This document shows, in pieces, positions 1 to 10,107 of a DNA stretch of 29,088 bases (its first letter is position 1; the number at the start of each line of letters is the position of its first letter). The stretch spans positions 21,157 through 50,244 of the forward strand of contig JAHBMJ010000324.1 in assembly GCA_018398765.1 (NCBI GenBank), read 5' to 3'. The stretch comes from Chromera velia. Taxonomy: Eukaryota; Sar; Chromeraceae. The notes beneath the pieces are model-generated. The model saw nothing but the letters and a program-made list of their open reading frames with translations. It was not told the origin of the DNA and searched no databases. The position numbers and the translations under genes are program-made.

Positions 1-330
1 TTAATTACAAACACCTGGCAGGGATAAATTTGCGGCTTTTTGAAGTACTCGCACGGAGTGTCGGTCGCGCGGGGGGGAGTCCGTCATGCAGTCACGCGTT
101 AACCGTGGCCCCGCGTTCTGAAAATCTGGAAGCCGTCTCCACGAAAAACTCTTCCAGCATCCATGCAACTTCCAGCAGAAAAGGTTTTCCACGCGCCCAC
201 CTGTCAGGCACAAGTTTCAAACTTCACAGTCAGCCAAGCGATTAAGGAGTCGGTTTGAAAGTGCAAAGCCACTAGCTCTCCACGCTTCTGTGCAAATTTC
301 AATTCCACCTTCTACACAAATCTAATCAAC
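1..330 (+). promoter_or_regulatory. 5' flank and leader of the first gene
   Basis: No convincing coding frame is visible. The stretch lies directly upstream of the ATG at 331 and probably holds the promoter and 5' leader. The sequence before the ATG (AATCTAATCAAC) is A-rich, as is common for eukaryotic start contexts. I see no TATA box or other named element that I can defend. Confidence 0.35.
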
Positions 331-1325
331 ATGAAGGTCTTGGCTGGTGTGTCTGCCGTCGCTGTCGCTCTCTGCGGCTCCGTTTCCGACGCCTTCCGTG
401 TCGTTCCTCTCCTTGCCGTCCGCAGAGGTGTGGTTGTCGGACGCCCCGTGGAAGTCCCTGAGACCGCCCTCATGGCTGCCGGCGACGGGTAAGTGTGCCA
501 TCGCTGTCTGTGAAGAAAACGGTGCCGTCTCCACGCTCTACAGAATTCCCACCCCCCCTTTTCTTTTCTGTCTGCAGCTCTGTGAAGTTCAACTTCCTCA
601 AGGGTCAGTCGCTGGAACCCTTCATTTTATTTCGACTTGCTGCCAGGGTGGTGGAGCGGGCTCTGTTGGGAGGCTTGCTTTTAGTATAGACTGACTCGGA
701 CGTCTGCACTCCTTGAAGGTGACCAAGGTGGTCCACGGACACGGCGTTGCGCGACAAAGTCTGTTCCCAAGTTTTTTTGCGTCTTTTCACTTGTGATGTG
801 CCTTCCCCCCCCCTTCTTTACTCGTGGATGCAGAGCACGGCCAGGACGACACCCTCACCACCACTCAGAAGTTCGACTCCTTCGGCAACCCCATTGAGGG
901 CGGCTCCGCTGCCTCTTCCAAGGCAGAGCCCGAGAAGCCCCAGGCTCCCGCCAAGGAGGTGAAGTTCAACTTCCTTAAGGGTCAGTTTGAGGGGAGGGAC
1001 AGGAGGGAAGACGCGCAGACAGCGGGGTTGGAGGGGGGGGAGATGGTGTGCGGAACCTCGAAAGTAACCATTCGGACGAACCGACAGTGCGGAGCTTCAC
1101 GGGGGAATGAGATTTCTTTTATTTCCACACGCGGTCCGCGTCGTTTCTCACTGTGCGCACACTGCCTCTTCTGCAACAGGCCTGTGTACGTTGTCTTCTG
1201 ACCGGTTCTCCGTCCGACTCTTGAAAGAAATCCTGCTGTTTCGCCATTGCCTGCCTGCAGAGCACGGCCAGGACGAAACCCTCACCACCACTCAGAAGTT
1301 CGACGCCTTCGGCAACCCCATCTAA
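331..1325 (+). CDS. Small plastid-targeted protein with duplicated module (4 exons)
   Basis: Exons are 331-488, 578-603, 834-980 and 1261-1325; all joints are GT-AG and the phases fit, giving 131 residues. Residues 1-21 form a signal peptide (MKVLAG...VSDA). It is followed by FRVVP and an Arg/Val-rich, acid-poor stretch, the usual bipartite presequence of complex plastids with Phe at the cleavage site. The mature part is two copies of one module: VKFNFLKG, then EHGQDxTLTTTQKFDxFGNPI. A linker rich in Ala, Ser, Pro and Lys joins them. Each module is split by a phase-1 intron at the same Gly|Glu junction, with the same donor (GGTCAGT). Codons end mostly in C, which suggests high expression. I do not recognise the family. 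A role in the plastid is inferred only from the presequence. The track-length ORFs here are fragments, because the real frame is spliced. Confidence 0.8.
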
Positions 1326-2313
1326 GTCAAAGTCCAACCTGATGTGCGTGACATGAAGATCCAAGAGGGTGACACGAACATGAACGAGTGACCGTTGCGT
1401 GCGTCAGAACAACGGATGAGACGTACAGATCAAATTGTCCTACATGAAACCTGGCGGAGCTGTACGTGCCCTTCTCTTCGTCAAGTGTGAAAACCTTCCG
1501 ATGTCAGGTGCGGTGGTGCCCGTTTCGACTCTTGACTGACTCGTTTCGGAACGCCTGCTTGACTCTCCCCATGCATGCATGCATGTTGATTTTCAAAGAG
1601 AAAAAGAGTCTGGGAGCAAGGTTCTGGGTCTTCCTCTTTTAATCGACTCGTCGTCCCGTCTTTTCTGACTGAATGCCGGAAACGAAAAAGAAAAAACTGT
1701 TGTTACTCAGCGGGGCCTGAAAGCGAAGCTGCACAACCAGTAGTTAGTCAGAACGGTGCGCTCGTGACCCTGCGCGTGCGTGAAACAGGTACTACGACTG
1801 ATGTCCGACTCAGTGCATTTGCTGCATGCCAGTTGCTGCGTGATGGTGTTTGGTTTCAAGAAACAAAAGACCCGGTTGAAGTCATGACAGGTTGTCAACG
1901 ACCTGCGTGGGGGAAGGGGTCGAGGTTTGCTGTGTGTCGTCTGAGAGTTTGCCAACCAACTAAGACATGTCTTTAAGACTTGTCTTTTACGACCGCCGTT
2001 TATGAAAGTACATGCAATAAAAAGAGAAAAAGAGAACGTCTTGATGAAACTGCATGCATGCGACATTGCGACCGAGCCGTGAGAATGTGAGAAGAGGGGG
2101 ATGGATCTGCCATGCAGATCGATCGATTTCGATTCGTGGAAGCGTGAAGCGCGCACTTAGGCTGTCCGACCGGTCGAGGTTTGTAAAGTCACGTGTGACT
2201 GTGGTGTTCATGCGGCTGCCACTCAGGGGAGGATGGCGCGCACAACATCGATAGTTTCGGCTGAAAAGGTGAATCTGAAAGTTGGTGTGCATCCCAGAGA
2301 GTCGGCGCCCCAA
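1326..2313. other. Non-coding: 3' flank and spacer
   Basis: This follows the TAA of the first gene and presumably begins with its 3' UTR. I see no coding frame with splice signals on either strand. CATGCATGCATGCATG lies near 1570 and TGCATGCATGCG near 2051. Nothing else stands out. Confidence 0.5.
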
Positions 2314-3900
2314 GCTAGGCCCTAGGCTAGGCCTGGGGCTACTAAAGCCTCCTACAGCTGTCTTTTTATGTTTAATATAGGTCTCCCATACTCCCTTCAG
2401 CTTATGTCTAGGCTTATGTAAGTGTTTCTAACTATATAATATGTCTCGGAAATCAAACTACGCGGTACCAGGTTGAATAATAACTTGAAGTTATATGAAG
2501 TCTGTTTGTAATCATTAAAACTATAAAATTTATTGATTAATTCAATATTAATTATTAAATAATATTCTCATACTATTACTAGTAGGATTGGGATTTATGT
2601 TGGGAGGATTGGCCTCCCACCCCAATGCCAAATGTTCGACGTGCAGCTTCCAAGGAAAGCAGCTACACGCATCAGACCTCCCTGGCTAGCCTGCACAGGT
2701 CTAGCCTGTGCATGCCACAAAAAACTTTTTCATGCACTAAAAAGTTAAATTTTTTAGCGAAGCTTTAAAGTTATGGAGTTTAAAAAAATGAATGATATTA
2801 AATTAATAGTATAATAATTAAGGTTTTTTTAGTGATTGAAACGATGAACAATAACTTTAGTCGCTATATTAAACATGACTCGCGCGTTCATCTACATTTA
2901 TGCAAGTTTTGATTTAAGTCATATAGTCCCCAAAGCGAAACCGTACCCGAAACTTAGCGAAACGCAAAGCCAAATTCATTTTTTATGCAAGCCTGCGGGA
3001 GCAACCGGCTCTCCACAATCGACTCGGAGGCAAAGGAAACGTAAAGGGGAGAATCGATTTATGGAGAGACGGAATCGAGTAAAAGTTTAGTCTGTGACTA
3101 TCTGTCTAGGAGTTGTCCGATTCTGGGTCCGATTAATACAATTTTTAATGCATATAGTACTTGAAATTCGTATCTTCAACCTAATCTTCTAGTGAGAGAG
3201 TAATATGGCGATTCCGTTCGATCTGTTTCTGAGTCACTGCATATACAGAGCTGCTCAAAGGTCTTTCTGCATAATGTGTATGTCTTTACACTTCCTGTAC
3301 AGCTGTTTCAACCTATAATATATTAGGCTAGTATTAAATTTACAGTCCGCCTTTGGGACGCTGAGTATCAACTTTAATACGTTACTTCTAACCTTGTAGA
3401 AAAAGATTCCGTTAGATATTCCGTATCATAGAATGCGGACTATCAACAAATAGTCGATCCTCCCTAAAGACTTAGTACATTCTATAACTTTCATACATGA
3501 ATTATTAAGTGTGTTATAGTATCATTGAGATCAGCTTGACATATATATATCTCCTATAAGAAGTGGATTTTTTTTGGAAAAAAAAAAAACCATACTTTTT
3601 CTGTTTAAAAAGATAATGATTCCTTGCCGTGTTAGGCCTTTCTGTGCGCGGCCCTAGGCGTGACCTTTAATTTCTTGAAGAATTTGAATTTTGAAAACAT
3701 AACTTTTAACTGATTATTTGAAATTAACACAATAAACGCTCAGGCTTCTTATAGATAAGTTTTTATAAAAGGTCCCGTTTCAAGTTCAGATATTAATGAG
3801 ATTTGAAAACTTTCAATTAAGTCATATGTTTTACTAAGTAGGGGTATGTTTCACTTACGTACTCACCTCAAGCCTTCTTTCGAAGTTGCACTTTGCTTGC
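2314..3900. other. AT-rich gene-free island 1
   Basis: Base composition drops sharply to AT-rich compared with both flanks, and no ORF looks coding. The left edge carries CTAGGC-type short repeats (AGCTAGGCCCTAGGCTAGGC near 2323). A related GGCCCTAGGC lies near 3650. An A/T-run hairpin-like stretch sits near 3570-3595. It could be a decayed non-coding mobile element or an AT-rich spacer; no transposase, reverse transcriptase, clear terminal repeat or target duplication is visible. Confidence 0.45.
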
Positions 3901-4010
3901 TCACTTGAATTCATGATGTGCAAAGAGAAATTTCAAAAGGGAAAATTTCATTAAGTATCACTCATTTTCTTACATCCGGTGAATCAGTCCGAAACGAATC
4001 AGATCGCCGT

Positions 4011-5238
4011 TCAACTCCCCCCTTCAGCTGCAATAGCTGCCGCTGCAGCGGCTCTCTTGGCCCGGACGGACCCAGTGGGATGCCGGGTCTTGTCAGGATT
4101 CTGGGGAGCCGACTGCCGCCCCCGGTTGGCTACTCGGAACCCCCCCATTCCAACTGTGGACTCAGCTGAAGGTGCAGGAGCTCCCTGCGGCTCTCCGTGG
4201 AGATCGTCTTCCTTCCTCTCGCGCGAGGGTGTGTTTGTGTGTCTTGGGGAGGAGACGGGAACCTGGGGGGAGTTCGGGTTGATACTCAAAAGATTCGGTA
4301 GACGAGATGCCGAGAGCAGCTGTCTTGACGAACGTGGGCCTGAGGCTCCCGAGTGAATCAGTCCGTTCGGTTGGCCTTCACCTTGTTGAGAGAGTCCGAG
4401 TTGAGCTCGAGGGGAGCCCTCTGGGGCCATCAGCCCTCCAGCAGACCTGAACATCATCTGACTGGTGGTCTTGCCTTGTATCTCTCCATAGGAGACTGGG
4501 AGGTGGATCCGAAATGTGTGTGCAGGCGTGGTCTTGTGGAAGGAGGAAACGCGGGGAGAGGCGGCAATGGATGTGGAGGATGCGTAGGGGTCGGCAGCCG
4601 CCGTGCGTAGAGAGGCGGCAGTCGTATTCCCCTTCAGGCTTGGGGCTCCCCTTGTCGTTGTCCCTCCCTCCTTTGTGTGCTTCTGTGCAAAGGCTTCGAC
4701 CCTGCAAATGCAAATGTTGGATGCATGGATCCAGTCCATTCATTCATCTTACGAGGTAAGCGCGATCGAACCGGTCATGGACATGAAAGCATGCAGGAAA
4801 TATGTGGTAAGTGTTTGAAAACTGTGTCATGTTTTGTGCCTCTACCTGCGCAACTGAAAGCCAAGTCTCTTCTTTTGTTTTCGCCTCCCTTTTTCCCTTC
4901 CAACCACAACAACAAACTCAAAACTGAGTCCGACGAAAGAGTGCATGGATAGATACTTGCAGGCATCTCGGCTGACTGGAGAGTGCGATCTCGAGGGATC
5001 CTCATCACAGGCATTGCCGCCAGTCTCTCGATGGCGGCGCCCCCGTCCACAGCAGAGGGGTCCTCTCGGGTCCTGTAGGGGGCGCCGTCACTTCCTAGCA
5101 TGCGAGTGGCACGACCTACCTGCAGACAGAAGCAGGAGAGGGAGAGAAGGAGGTGGGGGAGAAGAGAAACAGAATGTCCAGGTCCTCCCTTCCCTTCCCC
5201 TCAAAATTTGAACAACCTTTCCCTTACACACATACAAA

Positions 5239-5275
<37 letters not shown>

Positions 5276-8200
5276 GTCGCCTGAGATGAAAACTCAACTC
5301 CGATTTCAGCTCCGACTCTACCACTACACCTCGTCCCTAAGCAGACACAAGAAGAGCACTTGGGGCCACGGCTAATGAACAACTCCCCTTCCACAGTCTT
5401 GCTGACTAGCTGACTGACTGACTGACTGACTGACTGACTGACTGACTGACTCTGACTGTGAGCATTTTGACGTCGTTATCCTGAGGCATTTCCGGAGCGT
5501 TCAGTGCCCGCTCCACCGCACTCAAAATAGCCAGTCGAGTGTGGTCTGTGACGGGATCCGTCCTGTTGCGTGCTGCCCCGACGGTCTGGAACGACAAGGG
5601 CTCTGTCTCTACTGTGGGCTTGTTGCAAGACAGACACCTGACGCCCGAGATCACCGCCTCACCCTCTGCTGCCCTCAGTGCAGCCTGCAGGAAAGAACCG
5701 GACATTCTGCTCTTTCAGTGCAAATGGTCCACGTGCAGTACTATGAAAAAAGAGTTACTCATGCTACAGCGTTCTCCTTTTGGCAAATTTGACGACCTGC
5801 AGTGTACGCTCGTGGAAAAAGAGAGGTGCAGCACCTTTTGCTCTGGAAGAAACCTCATGGCATTCTCTCTACATTTTTGGGGGGTTCTAGTGGATCAGAG
5901 AGGCTTCCTGCTCTTGACTGCAATAAGGCACTTGCTCACCGTGAGGTGACTGAGGACTCCCGTAAGTCTTGCGAGCTCCGGTTTTTCTGCCTGCAAGCAA
6001 TCAGGGGAGGGAAACGGCAGCAAAGGGTATGAGCAAAATAAAAAGAACGCTTAGTGGAGTGCTACCACAGAGTCCTGAAACACACTGAGGTTCAAGATGG
6101 GAAGCGAGCGTATCAACTTTGGCAAGAGAGGAGTAAAGGCTCTCCTCCAAGTTTGAACAGCTGCATGGTCGATTGCTTGATCGCTCTGATAGATATACAG
6201 GCAAACTCACTTACTTTGTTGTCTTGAAGTGACACGACAGCCTGTGCAAGCTGCGACAGTCGTGCCGCGGTTTCTGATCGAACTTCGTCTGTCCATTCCG
6301 TCACTGCGGCCTCCAGTTTCTGCGCAGAGGAGGAAGGAAAGGAACGTCAAGCGCTAGCTTTCAGTGGCGACGTTTCAAGGGAAAAGCTGAAGGGACAAAA
6401 ACGGTCACACGGCTTGCAAGGAAAACAGAACCGTTAGCTACATTTCCAATTAAGCGTTAAAGTCGAAGAACGGAGAAAACACCAAGTGTCCCTGCATCAC
6501 GAGGAAAAGAGGACCATCGAAAAGAAAGTCGACGCCTGGAGAGAGGGATTTAAGGAAGTGCCTTCATTCAGAGAGAGAGAAGAAGGGTCAAAGAGGGGAA
6601 AGGACAAAAAAGAAGAATGGGACAACCAGAAAGAAAGCCCCGACGATCTGATTGATTGATTTATGGAATGATGGTGTTCCATAAGCGCAAATTAATGAAT
6701 TTTGTTGTTGTGTTTCTGAGTTTGTGTTTTTGCGAGTCCACCTGTGTGGCCGCCAGTCTGACCGACTGACTGACATTTTGTTTTCTTTCGACGGCCTCGA
6801 TTTGGTCCTTTGCCGTCCTCACGGAGTCGCGCGTCCAGTCTCTGACCTCCTCGGACTCTCTTCTCAGGGCCTGCATGTTTTTGTTTTTGCATTTCAACAG
6901 AAAGAGACAGGAAGAACGGAAGGAAGAAAAGAGTCGAGACACAAAGAGAGTGAGGACGAAACTCAAGACGCATCAAGACGTATGCACACACATGCATACA
7001 CCATTGTATGGACCTGCATTCGCGTACTGTGCCTCCTTTTTCAGTTCCTGAAGACAATCACATCGTCAGACTTTCCCAAAAGCAGTCACACTTCTTCTTT
7101 TCCTCTTTGACTATCGTCATATCCTGGTCCACCGAGGAAACGTCTAGGGCTAGAAACATCATTTGTGATGGACTCCCTGTCCACATGCTGAACCAAGTCG
7201 CTGCCTCCAGAAAGCCAATTGGCAAAGTCGATCTTCGTGTCTGTGAAGAGAAAAACATGCATCATGATGCTTCTCTTCTCTCTTCTCTCTCATTAGTCAA
7301 TCAATCACGCACCTCTGCCAGGGACTTCAGCGCCCCCTTCGCCTCGTCGAAGCCGAAAACAATTGACGAAATCTTCTTCATTCTGCAAACGAAACAAAAG
7401 AAGGATCCAAAAAACAAAAAATCCTTAGTTGTCTTTGACCTGCACTCATATGCTATGCTATACCATTCCAAACATGCGTCTGGGTCGACCTGTCGGAACC
7501 GCAGCTTGCGAGGGATACTTTGAATGGGGAAAAATGGGGAGAGACTGCATGAGAGACCATCAACATGCAGGGGATCCCTTCTCTCATGCTTGACCCCTCC
7601 CCCCCCGCTGGTCACCTAGATCGATCCATAATGATCGCATGCAGAGAGAGAGAGAGAGAGAGAGCAACCCGAAGACTCGTGGAGAAACTAACCAACCTGT
7701 TGTCCACCATCAGCATCTGGTCAATTGCCTTTTCGATCGACTCCTTCTGAGTTTCGACTTTTGGGATGATCGTCTCCAGCTGCACGGAGGGAAGAGAAGA
7801 AATGAGCGAGCAGAGAGAAAAGAGGAGGAGGAAAAACTGTCTTCGCATCTTGAGGGCGAGCCTTTTGCTCTGTTTTCTGGCCACGTGTGGACACAGAAGC
7901 AGATTGAAAGGCGAGTGGCGGCGACGGAGCGCATTCAGCAATCTGATATGTCTTTCTACTTCACTTTGGACTGGTGCGGTACTCAAGTTGCTCGAGAGTG
8001 CAATCAGTTGTTGTTAGCAAGAACATGCAACAGAAAGGAAGGAAGCGCGAATCCAAAACTTCAGCCGACAGACACACCATTTTTCTATCCGCCTTGGACT
8101 GATCCAGCCGGACGAACTTGATCAGGTCGTCTTCCCGCTGTTTTGCCAAATCATCAATTTTCTCTCCCCAATGCCGACTCGCCTCTGCGATGCTGTCCAT

Positions 8201-9254
8201 GGCCTCCAGAGCTCTCTTCAGTTTGGACCCCATCACCTCCACCTCCCCCCAATTTCTTCTGACATATTCAAGCTTGGCAGCCATGTCCTTTGTGAACGGT
8301 ATTCTGTCTGGATGCTCTTCTGCTTCTGACTTTTGGCTCTTTCCCGGATCATCTGCCGCTGCCTGTGCGCTGCTCTGCTTCGGAGATGCATCCTCAATCC
8401 GTTGGTGTGCGGCTGCCTGCCGGAGTTCTTTGTTGACCTTGCTTGTCAACAACTGAACACCCAATTTGACTTCCTGAGATTGACTCATCAAGTCTTTGAT
8501 GCGCACATCGGCAACGCCTGCTTGCTTCTCGACTGCGAGTGTAGTCTGCTTGAGCTTCTCCAGATCCTGTGAGGAAGAGGAAAAGGAAGACAGAACCATC
8601 ACAAAGAGAACAAAACACGTTACATAGGAAAAGAGAGAGGCTCAGTGACACGAAGGGACGCGGCATCAGCGGAATAGTCAGACAAATAAGCAGTGGGTAG
8701 TCAGACAGGTAAATAGATGGGCAGCCAGAGAGTAGGGCAGAACAGCAGTAACTCACAGCCACTGCGCGTGATGCAACCTCTCTTCCATATTCCAAGCTTG
8801 TAGGGGCTCGCATGAGGTTCTAGTCCTGTAAGAAGCCCATCAGCATTTCCTTCATACATGAAATCCTCTGCCCTTTCAGTCTTCACTCACACCCATCGAC
8901 CAGCCTAAGGCCTTTCACGCCGTCCTCACCCGCTGCTCACGCATGTCATTTCCTTTCGGTTCGTCTTTCATGCACATGCACGGTCCAGGCAGACAGTTGG
9001 TAGGGGAACGGCCGGACGATTGAACACATGCTGACCTTAACCAAGCCCTCCTGCACTGCGTTCTGTTTGGTGACCACATCCGCCAGAGCCTGCAATGCGT
9101 CCTGGAGGGGGTCGTAGTGCAGACCCACATGACCGTCCTGGCTCAGCTGGTAGCGTACAAGACGAGTGATGTCGTGGCGTTCTCCACACACTTCGATGTG
9201 CCGCTCTGGGCGCGGCGTCTGACTGCGCATCATCTCCGCTGTCGAAACCGCCAT
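4011..9254 (-). CDS. Coiled-coil protein with CLSC motif, DUF4795-like (multi-exon)
   Basis: Supported exons, 5' to 3': 9254-9036 (ATG at 9254), 8566-8078, 7779-7697, 7382-7313, about 7240-7110, 7047 to about 7000, 6870-6775, 6319-6215, about 6160-6075, 5684-5457, 5119-4957 and about 4693-4011 (TGA). Most joints are GT-AG with matching phase. The exons near 7240-7110, 7000 and 6160 have uncertain edges and frame. The product is about 800 residues. The first three quarters are charged, heptad-like coiled coil (for example KLEAAVTEWTDEVRSE). The exon at 5684-5457 carries GVRCLSCNKPT, and the next has MLGSDGAPYRTRED. A Cys-x-x-Cys after a long coil, then a short 'LGxDGxxYR' stretch, resembles DUF4795 proteins such as QRICH2 and C16orf96, some of which act in cilia. 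That match is from memory and tentative. The C-terminus is disordered, rich in Ser, Pro and Ala. It is divergent from the glycosyltransferase gene. Confidence 0.65.
5243..5273. repeat. (CA)n microsatellite in intron
   Basis: About 15 perfect CA units lie in the intron between the exons at 5457-5684 and 4957-5119 of the minus-strand coiled-coil gene. Confidence 0.9.
5407..5452. repeat. (CTGA)n tetranucleotide repeat at a splice donor
   Basis: About eleven tandem CTGA units begin a few bases inside the intron whose donor is at 5456-5455 on the minus strand. Read on that strand the intron starts GTCAGAGTCAGTCAGTC, so the repeat itself resembles iterated donor-like GTCAGT. Confidence 0.85.
7643..7664. 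repeat. (GA)n microsatellite in intron
   Basis: Eleven GA units lie just past the donor of the 7779-7697 exon. On the minus strand of the coiled-coil gene they read as a (TC)n tract. Confidence 0.85.
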
Positions 9255-10107
9255 GGTTGGTTGGATTTCTGTTCAAGCTTTGGTGTAGGTAGATAAATTC
9301 AAACTCCAACCCTTTGTTGCCCTTTTGTTGGGCCTGTGGGCAACACCTTGATGCAGAGGGTGTTGACGAACGAGAGCCCTTCTGGCTGGGCGACGCTGTC
9401 AGGAGAAAATCTGACGGTACCTTTTCGCGCAAAGGTCAGGACTCAGTCTGACACAAGTCAATTTCTTGAGGAAAGGCCGAGCCCCACTCTTGTTTGACAC
9501 TCAGGCAGGTAGTGTGGCCTCCCCTTACTCAGTCAAGTTGGTAGAGGGAGAGTCTTTCCTTCAAGCAAGGGTCGCAGTGAGACCGTCATGCCAGGAGAGT
9601 TTTCATGTCAGAGTCACCTTCAAGTAAGGCATTGAATCAGTGTATCGATATACATATACAATTTGCATGCATGCGCGCCAAAATTTAAAAAAGTCAAAAA
9701 CGTGCATTTTTCGCGCGAACTTTTCGCGCGCACATCAAGAGCAGGACATGCATGCATGCATCATGTTGCATGCAACGAACAAAGTTGCAACACACCCCAC
9801 ACGGTCCATGACACACAGGTATATATATATATATAGGTCAGACGATTCTGAGACGAATTCAGACGATGCCGCACAACGCTCACTCATGCAGTGCCAGAGC
9901 CTTTATTGTATTCGTAAAATTGTCCCTCTGAAGCCATTTTCTCCACCAGCTGACCAGATAGGCCAAACGTAGCTCAGTCAAGCAAGCCAACACCTCTCAC
10001 CAGGTGTGAAATGATTCCGTTACAGACGGGAAGTCAATCTGCATGCGTACATACAGACGTCCTTCCCCTTCCAAAAGCGAAACGATAGATTTCTGCGACT
10101 GCCTGCC
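9255..10107. promoter_or_regulatory. Divergent intergenic region with TGCATGC motifs
   Basis: This separates the start of the minus-strand coiled-coil gene (9254) from the glycosyltransferase start (10108), so it should hold both promoters. It contains GCATGCATGCGCGCC near 9665, ATGCATGCATGCATCATG near 9749, and TTGCATGCAAC near 9768. There is also a (TA)n tract at about 9820-9835. TGCATGC is a known ApiAP2 binding motif in apicomplexan relatives. Regulatory use here is inference. Confidence 0.4.

Noticed and set aside
2875-3090. 71-residue ORF in AT-rich island 1
   Set aside because: No homology, splice context or codon bias; expected by chance.
2314-3900. LTR retrotransposon
   Set aside because: No long direct terminal repeats, primer-binding site or polymerase frame visible.
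4378-4743. Alternative minus-strand frame (GRSLCTEAHKGG...) in the last coiled-coil exon
   Set aside because: It is shorter, and the frame ending at 4011 stays open over 230 codons with better composition and fits the upstream phase with an acceptor at 4694.
8755-8835. Extra exon of the coiled-coil gene (TSLEYGREVASRAVA before GTGAGT)
   Set aside because: No acceptor gives a length divisible by three without a stop, and the flanking exons join in phase without it.
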